DNA of 64,000 nucleotides, taken from NCBI GenBank assembly GCA_963662155.1, contig OY759262.1, positions 20,316,430 through 20,380,429 of the forward strand, given 5' to 3'. The notes under the pieces are model-generated. The model was not told where the DNA came from and made no database searches. It worked only from the letters and a program-made list of their open reading frames with translations. Every line of letters starts with the position of its first letter. Positions within the stretch are counted from its first letter, which is position 1. This DNA is from Lamellibrachia columna (Eukaryota > Annelida > Polychaeta > Sabellida > Siboglinidae). Below are positions 62,701 through 64,000 of the stretch, one piece after another. The position numbers and the translations under genes are program-made.

Positions 62701-63342
62701 CATGATATCATGCTTAGCAATTCTGGTTTGTTGCGCGATTCTGAGATCAGGTTCTTGGGGATTTCCGTGCTACAGAAGTGTTATTATTATCTCCATTGTG
62801 CTAATGTGTCTTCAAGGTTCATTAATGTAAACAATTATAAAACCTACGTAACCTCTTACCAGTACATGTCACATTTTTTCAGCAGGAACTTTCTGTGGTT
62901 GTCGTTAATATTCTAGCAACTTTGTACATCAAGGCAGTTTTTATAAGGTTCAACAAATAGAGGCAAGGCAAAATGTAATATGGGCAATACAAGATTTCAT
63001 TCTTAAATCAGTAAATTTACCCCTATAAAAGGCCTTAAAAACAAAACCAATGAGGCGCCAATAATATGAAACAAACTAACTGTGGTGTACACTTAATAGT
63101 TAAAAGTTTTGTAACATATTTCTGCATCTCAATTTTTTCAAGCATACTGTATGCTTAATATGACATCGTCGTCATCATCATCATAACTGTTGTGCTTGCT
63201 TGCAGGCCACAAGCGTGTGGAGACTCTGCTTGAGTACATGTTTGAAGGCGAGATAGAACCTGCATATGATGCACAGAACAAAGAGGTTACAATAACTGGA
63301 GGTTCATCAAGCATTAATGCATCTACTGACATCGTAGCCTAA
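34929..63342 (+). CDS. TPCN3: Two-pore channel, TPC3-like, 19 coding exons, about 778 aa
   Basis: Spliced gene. Exons: 34929-34964, 35430-35512, 35837-35957, 36516-36644, 39798-39929, 40472-40590, 41400-41501, 43680-43806, 44962-45163, 46462-46606, 49111-49275, 49746-49810, 50318-50399, 53379-53448, 56977-57196, 57715-57805, 58783-58896, 62237-62433, 63206-63342. Phases all join (2337 nt). The protein is a two-repeat cation channel of endolysosomal or plasma membranes. Repeat I spans about residues 45-283 with filter [11 protein letters not shown] (233 on). A cytosolic linker covers 284-398. Repeat II spans 399-650 with S4 charges R490, K493, R496 and filter VNQW (595-598). The luminal loop before filter II has two N-glycosylation sequons. 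Wording such as [35 protein letters not shown] and VVNQWHV fits TPC3 better than TPC1 or TPC2; this is a judgement by eye. R496 at the third S4 charge position, as in voltage-gated TPC1/TPC3, suggests voltage gating. The N-terminus (exon 1) is the weakest part. Confidence 0.92.
35430..35512 (+). CDS. TPCN3: TPC exon 2
   Basis: Residues 13-39. The [13 protein letters not shown] stretch aligns with the pre-S1 helix of two-pore channels. Acceptor CTTTTAG, donor AG|GTATGG. Confidence 0.8.
35837..35957 (+). CDS. TPCN3: TPC exon 3 (repeat I S1)
   Basis: Residues 40-80. Hydrophobic S1 helix ending in FERPAVP, a conserved TPC motif (E-x-PA-P). Acceptor CTTTGCAG, donor GTAGGT. Confidence 0.9.
36300..36402. 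mobile_element. single terminus of the long-TIR MITE
   Basis: The run TTGCACCTATAAGAG...CAATTATAATCAAGAATATT matches the left end of the copy at 45556-46190. Confidence 0.7.
36516..36644 (+). CDS. TPCN3: TPC exon 4 (repeat I S2 to S3)
   Basis: Residues 81-123. Contains an S2 helix ([17 protein letters not shown]) and the start of S3 (NIVVIVTII). Acceptor CTCACCAG, donor GTAAGT. Confidence 0.88.
37284..38255 (+). repeat. 56-70 bp tandem array carrying the exon-5 splice acceptor
   Basis: About 16-17 units. Each contains a TATATGTGCAG acceptor-like end, then CTGATCGCAGTAGACATGG and TGGGTTACRTC. These are near-identical to the 3' splice site and first ~36 bases of channel exon 5 (39798). Linking sequence is TCCACTCAC(TCAC)AGCTATGTTG. 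The length differences come mainly from the TCAC number and the TTGTAT segment. Confidence 0.9.
38256..39176. mobile_element. ~920-bp non-coding element with inverted termini, inserted in the array
   Basis: The left end (AAGTGCCAAATAAACGTATA) pairs with the right end (reverse strand GAGTGCCGAATAAGCGTC). Sub-terminal AATAATAGTATAGTGCC motifs also occur at both ends. It interrupts the tandem array. The target duplication is unclear. Confidence 0.7.
39177..39346 (+). repeat. acceptor-bearing array, second block
   Basis: About 3 further units between the two inserted elements. Confidence 0.9.
39347..39714. mobile_element. hAT-type MITE, 368 bp
   Basis: Begins CAGGGTTG and ends CAACCCTG, with GATTTAAATCA-rich subtermini. 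A perfect 8-bp duplication GCTATATT flanks it (39339-39346 and 39715-39722). It sits inside an array unit. Confidence 0.9.
39715..39797 (+). repeat. acceptor-bearing array, last block before exon 5
   Basis: One complete unit plus the pre-exon part of the unit that becomes exon 5. Confidence 0.88.
39798..39929 (+). CDS. TPCN3: TPC exon 5 (repeat I S3 to S4)
   Basis: Residues 124-167. [13 protein letters not shown] completes S3; [20 protein letters not shown] is S4 and the S4-S5 turn. The phase-0 acceptor GTATGTGCAG|CTGATC is required to join exon 4. The first 36 or so bases and the acceptor are the last unit of the tandem array upstream (37284-39797). Confidence 0.88.
40472..40590 (+). CDS. 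TPCN3: TPC exon 6 (repeat I S5)
   Basis: Residues 168-206. [19 protein letters not shown] leads into the S5 helix. Acceptor GTTGCAG, donor GTTAGT. Confidence 0.92.
41400..41501 (+). CDS. TPCN3: TPC exon 7 (pore filter I)
   Basis: Residues 207-240. The pore helix and filter [13 protein letters not shown] are strongly conserved among TPCs. Acceptor TTGACAG, donor GTAAGC. Confidence 0.95.
41611..41836 (+). repeat. inverted duplicate of a LINE segment
   Basis: Plus-strand copy of the same RT segment that lies on the minus strand at about 42935-43160 ([16 protein letters not shown] to [10 protein letters not shown]). It abuts the 3' end of the main element, making an inverted repeat. Confidence 0.85.
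41845..43450 (-). mobile_element. CR1-like LINE, 5'-truncated (minus)
   Basis: Minus strand. The RT fingers and palm run from 43356: [49 protein letters not shown]. The FADD box is directly preceded by an in-frame TAA near 42671, after which the same frame continues to 41779. That single nonsense codon is the only break in about 500 codons, so the copy is young. The 3' end is an imperfect TTGTTAAATC repeat. It lies in channel intron 7. Confidence 0.93.
43680..43806 (+). CDS. TPCN3: TPC exon 8 (repeat I S6)
   Basis: Residues 241-283. [14 protein letters not shown] then S6 [23 protein letters not shown]1-like LINE occupies most of the intron before it. Confidence 0.95.
43836..44000 (-). mobile_element. 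LINE 3'-end fragment
   Basis: Starts with GATTTAATAAGATTTAATAA, then resembles the 3' UTR sequence at 41845 and at 49352. Confidence 0.65.
44125..44212. repeat. 16-bp tandem repeat (GGATTGGTGGATTGAT)n
   Basis: About 5 copies, themselves built of an 8-bp half unit. Confidence 0.92.
44962..45163 (+). CDS. TPCN3: TPC exon 9 (linker)
   Basis: Residues 284-350. Charged helical segment ([12 protein letters not shown]) directly after S6, in the position of the EF-hand-like linker of TPCs. Acceptor TTGACCAG, donor GTATGT. Confidence 0.9.
45395..45463. repeat. 22-bp tandem repeat
   Basis: ACTGTCGGACGTGATTCTAC in about 3 copies. Confidence 0.9.
45556..46190. mobile_element. MITE with ~100-bp terminal inverted repeats, copy 2
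   Basis: The left end (TTAAAGCGAAAC...GTCATGGTTTTGGG) and inverted right end (CTAAAGCAAAAC...) share the ATCAAGAATATCA-GC-AGTGGT stretch. Same family as 30334-30930. It lies in channel intron 9. Confidence 0.8.
46462..46606 (+). CDS. TPCN3: TPC exon 10 (linker)
   Basis: Residues 351-398, ending IIKSIVRHR just before S1 of repeat II. Acceptor CGACCAG, donor GTGAGC. Confidence 0.88.
46700..49050 (+). mobile_element. truncated Mutator-like DNA transposon
   Basis: Holds a broken transposase start (47345 on). [20 protein letters not shown] is followed by an intron-like gap (GTAAGT at 47525, CAG at 47933), then [15 protein letters not shown]. In a shifted frame there is a Cys-containing [12 protein letters not shown] box and an end like MGVGYSGL. 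The last two resemble metazoan Mutator-family transposases; the assignment is from memory of the pattern. The catalytic part is missing. Candidate short termini CCTTAGAGGCG and CCTTAAGGCG. Confidence 0.5.
49111..49275 (+). CDS. TPCN3: TPC exon 11 (repeat II S1 to S2)
   Basis: Residues 399-453. [20 protein letters not shown] (S1) and [18 protein letters not shown] (S2). Acceptor TTCCTACAG, donor GTAAGT. Confidence 0.94.
49352..49600 (-). mobile_element. LINE 3'-end fragment
   Basis: Shares TTATCAAGAGTCCAACAATT with 43836-44000, and TAAACATATTCA-GCTGCTAGCA with 41900-41930. Confidence 0.7.
49746..49810 (+). CDS. TPCN3: TPC exon 12 (repeat II S3)
   Basis: Residues 454-475 ([16 protein letters not shown]). 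A short S3 exon with acceptor CTTCAG and donor GTGAGT. Confidence 0.9.
50193..50309. repeat. 19-bp tandem repeat, 6 copies
   Basis: Unit ATAAATGAGTTGTTTGTGC. It ends 9 bases before channel exon 13, so the array occupies the place of the branch site and pyrimidine tract. Confidence 0.92.
50318..50399 (+). CDS. TPCN3: TPC exon 13 (repeat II S4)
   Basis: Residues 476-502. [19 protein letters not shown] has basic residues every third position (R490, K493, R496), a voltage-sensor helix. The acceptor CATGTAG follows a 19-bp tandem array and lacks a long pyrimidine tract. Confidence 0.92.
50870..51025. repeat. ~41-bp tandem repeat, 4 copies
   Basis: Unit contains CATCTTGACAGCCCAAATAG and TATAAACTAAATC. 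Same family as 61385-61745. Confidence 0.88.
51085..51935. repeat. 26-bp minisatellite, about 32 copies with higher-order order
   Basis: Unit GTACACATGTTTACATTG plus CATGTGGG. Variants (GCATGTGGGG, GTGTGCGGGG, GTGTGTGGGA, TACGCA) recur in an ordered block of 8 units (about 208 bp), seen at 51489-51696 and again from 51697. Long plus-strand frames here are repeat translations. Confidence 0.92.
51990..52215. repeat. 41-bp tandem repeat, about 5-6 copies
   Basis: Unit GGTCAATATTGACAGTTGTT then CATGAATGTACTGAATGGCA. Confidence 0.92.
52545..52712 (+). mobile_element. L2-like LINE 3' tail
   Basis: Matches 23020-23190 (GCATTTCCACCTTAAATC, GATGACTTTTACATGTCCC) and ends in ATTATTATT. Confidence 0.75.
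53379..53448 (+). CDS. TPCN3: TPC exon 14 (repeat II S5 start)
   Basis: Residues 503-526 ([20 protein letters not shown]...). Acceptor TCAACAG, donor GTAAGC, phase 0 at the end. Confidence 0.9.
53756..53935 (+). CDS. small ORF of coding-like composition, 59 aa, unknown
   Basis: ATG to TAA in channel intron 14. It encodes a Lys/Glu-rich peptide with [20 protein letters not shown] and [14 protein letters not shown]-richer than its surroundings and with sensible codon use, so it may be a fragment of a retrocopy or lost exon. I do not recognise the family. No splice sites connect it in frame to the channel exons. Confidence 0.25.
   Translation: MLTRLVLNICATSRFKKCSYDKGGEFHPTCPGWERMKLVTKLAEKKDGKEVVSNRDDTM
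54611..54637. repeat. (TA)n microsatellite at transposon target
   Basis: TA run that received the Tc1-like element. Confidence 0.9.
54638..56687 (-). mobile_element. Tc1-like transposon, 2050 bp, inactive
   Basis: Terminal inverted repeats CAGTACCGGCATAAAGTAAC (left) and CAGTACTGGCATAAAGTATC (right, reverse strand), flanked by TA. The minus-strand transposase starts at 56118 with a paired-type helix-turn-helix ([20 protein letters not shown], then GRPRKTT). A frame break follows near 55918. The catalytic domain reads VLWSNESSF (Asn in place of the first catalytic Asp), [10 protein letters not shown] and [15 protein letters not shown] further break lies near 55420-55550. It lies in channel intron 14. 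Confidence 0.95.
56700..56797. repeat. (TG)n(TA)n microsatellite
   Basis: A TG run followed by a long TA run with one interruption, adjacent to the Tc1 element. Confidence 0.93.
56977..57196 (+). CDS. TPCN3: TPC exon 15 (repeat II S5, luminal loop, filter II)
   Basis: Residues 527-599. [11 protein letters not shown] (S5), a luminal loop with sequons NQT and NNS and two cysteines, then the pore helix and filter LLVVNQWH. There is no GT donor near the end of homology; the exon ends CATG|ATATCCTTT, a U12-type donor. Confidence 0.93.
57197..57714 (+). other. U12-type AT-AC intron (TPC intron 15)
   Basis: The donor ATATCCTTT (57197-57205) is the exact U12 consensus. A branch-site match TCCTTGAC lies at 57697-57704 and the intron ends in AC at 57713-57714, 11 nt after the branch A. 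The reading frame is restored only with these ends. Confidence 0.93.
57715..57805 (+). CDS. TPCN3: TPC exon 16 (repeat II S6 start)
   Basis: Residues 600-629. [20 protein letters not shown] follows filter II. The exon begins after an AC acceptor; the AG nine bases later gives an immediate frame error and stop. Donor GTAAGT. Confidence 0.9.
57806..58782 (+). other. TPC intron 16
   Basis: No element recognised; three CTCATCGAT- or CTCGATGA-type words between 58410 and 58510. Confidence 0.5.
58783..58896 (+). CDS. TPCN3: TPC exon 17 (S6 end, C-terminal tail)
   Basis: Residues 630-667. [17 protein letters not shown] is the end of S6 (FILEAF-like in TPC1). Acceptor GTTTCAG, donor GTACGT. Its first 14 bases also occur in tandem arrays elsewhere in this gene. 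Confidence 0.92.
58970..61250. repeat. 62-bp satellite-like array, about 37 copies
   Basis: Unit TTACATACAGTGGCCTCCTG, then CTATAAGGACTCCCGATGTG, then TAAGACAACCACTAATATCA. Copies are more than 90% alike. In a subset near 60050-60660 and at 61207-61230 the CCC run has grown to 6-18 C. It occupies much of channel intron 17. Confidence 0.95.
61385..61745. repeat. ~41-bp tandem repeat, about 9 copies
   Basis: Unit CATCTTGACCGCCCAGATAG then TATAAACTGCATCCATTCCA. Diverged relative of 50870-51025. Confidence 0.92.
62237..62433 (+). CDS. TPCN3: TPC exon 18 (C-terminal tail)
   Basis: Residues 668-733, hydrophilic and rich in Ala, Ser and Asn, presumably disordered cytosolic tail. Acceptor ACCACAG, donor GTAAGT; both phases fit. 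Confidence 0.82.
62445..62790 (+). mobile_element. L2-like LINE 3' tail
   Basis: Contains [17 protein letters not shown] and the CATGATATCATGCTTA words of the tails at 23090 and 52625, ending near TTATTATTAT. It lies in channel intron 18. Confidence 0.75.
63206..63342 (+). CDS. TPCN3: TPC exon 19 (stop codon)
   Basis: Residues 734-778 and TAA at 63340-63342. [16 protein letters not shown] resembles the conserved helical C-terminus of TPCs. Acceptor GCTTGCAG. Confidence 0.88.
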
Positions 63343-64000
63343 GACAATACTGTTTTGCTTCACATGGAGTGTGCAGTGTCTTAAACTGGACTTGTATTTT
63401 GCTTGCATTGCTTTACATCTATAGTTTCATAATATTTAAAGGTGTGCAAACTTTTCATAAATTGAGACAACCACCTTTTAACACGTTAATGATAGAAGGC
63501 TATTGAAATATTTAATGTGATGTTTGAGTTATCATTTTAATATTGCTGTCACTATAGCTTTAGTATTGGTCTTTTGAGTTTAAAGAACATTTACCTCATG
63601 GAATGTGCGTTGTTCGTGTTAGATAGAGAAACAACTCCACAATTCAACATTTGTTTTGCTTAATCTAATCTGTAAAAATCTGATTCACTTTGTGATGGAG
63701 TTGTCTGTTTGGATAATTGGGGGCCAACTTGACAACCACTTTAGAGACATAATGTTGTCAGTTGGCTATGACACTTGTCAGGCTTCAAAATATAGTTAAA
63801 CCTTGTACCAAGCCTACTTGGGTTGTTACACTTGATGCAACAACACAGTCTGGTGTTTGTCACAAAAGTTTTTATAAGTTGGTCACTCAAATTTACACAG
63901 TTTTGATGAATATAAGAATTTGTGTGCATTTTGATATGTAATTTCTATAAATTAATTAAAGTCTGTATGGATGAGTCCCCAAATCCATACAATATTATGC
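63343..64000 (+). other. TPC 3' flank / 3' UTR
   Basis: AT-rich, no further coding signal. A variant poly(A) signal ATTAAA at 63955-63960 could mark the transcript end; no canonical AATAAA precedes it in this stretch. Confidence 0.4.

Overview
The window is animal nuclear DNA: many short coding exons bounded by GT-AG introns, long AT-rich introns, minisatellites, (TA)n tracts, LINE remnants, tRNA-derived SINEs, Tc1/pogo/hAT DNA transposons and MITEs. I see no bacterial, phage or CRISPR content. The genes and the repeat mix suggest an invertebrate, possibly a lophotrochozoan such as a mollusc. A type-3-like two-pore channel argues against flies and nematodes. The taxon is inferred, not shown.

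Two real genes are arranged head to head. On the minus strand (14252-33637) is a gephyrin gene: 18 coding exons whose phases all join, giving a 723-residue protein with a MogA-like G domain, a histidine-rich linker and a MoeA-like E domain. Gephyrin performs the last two steps of molybdenum-cofactor synthesis and scaffolds inhibitory receptors in animals that use it that way. On the plus strand (34929-63342) is a two-pore channel most like TPC3: 19 coding exons, about 778 residues, with two six-helix channel repeats. The two start regions share an intergenic segment that could be a bidirectional promoter, with a possible non-coding first channel exon near 33810-33883.

Layout. 1-14250: gene-free flank with a 39-bp minisatellite, a broken Ty3/gypsy pol, a pogo/Tigger transposon, a hAT-like MITE, two LINE remnants in opposite orientations and a tRNA-derived SINE. 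14252-33637: gephyrin, with LINE tails, a foldback element, a long-TIR MITE and (TA)n tracts in introns. 33638-34928: shared promoter region and a second SINE relative. 34929-63342: the channel gene, whose introns hold a CR1-like LINE, a Mutator-like transposase fragment, a complete but dead Tc1 element and several large tandem arrays. 63343-64000: channel 3' flank.

Main observations. (1) Channel intron 4 holds about 20 tandem units, each repeating the 3' splice site and first ~36 coding bases of exon 5, so the true acceptor is the last of a row of near-identical decoys. (2) Channel intron 15 is a textbook U12-type AT-AC intron, right after the second pore filter. (3) Gephyrin exon 8 encodes 29 histidines in 85 residues. 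(4) A gephyrin intron appears to use a GC-AG donor. (5) Several MITEs with clear target duplications are present, two of them inserted into the decoy array.
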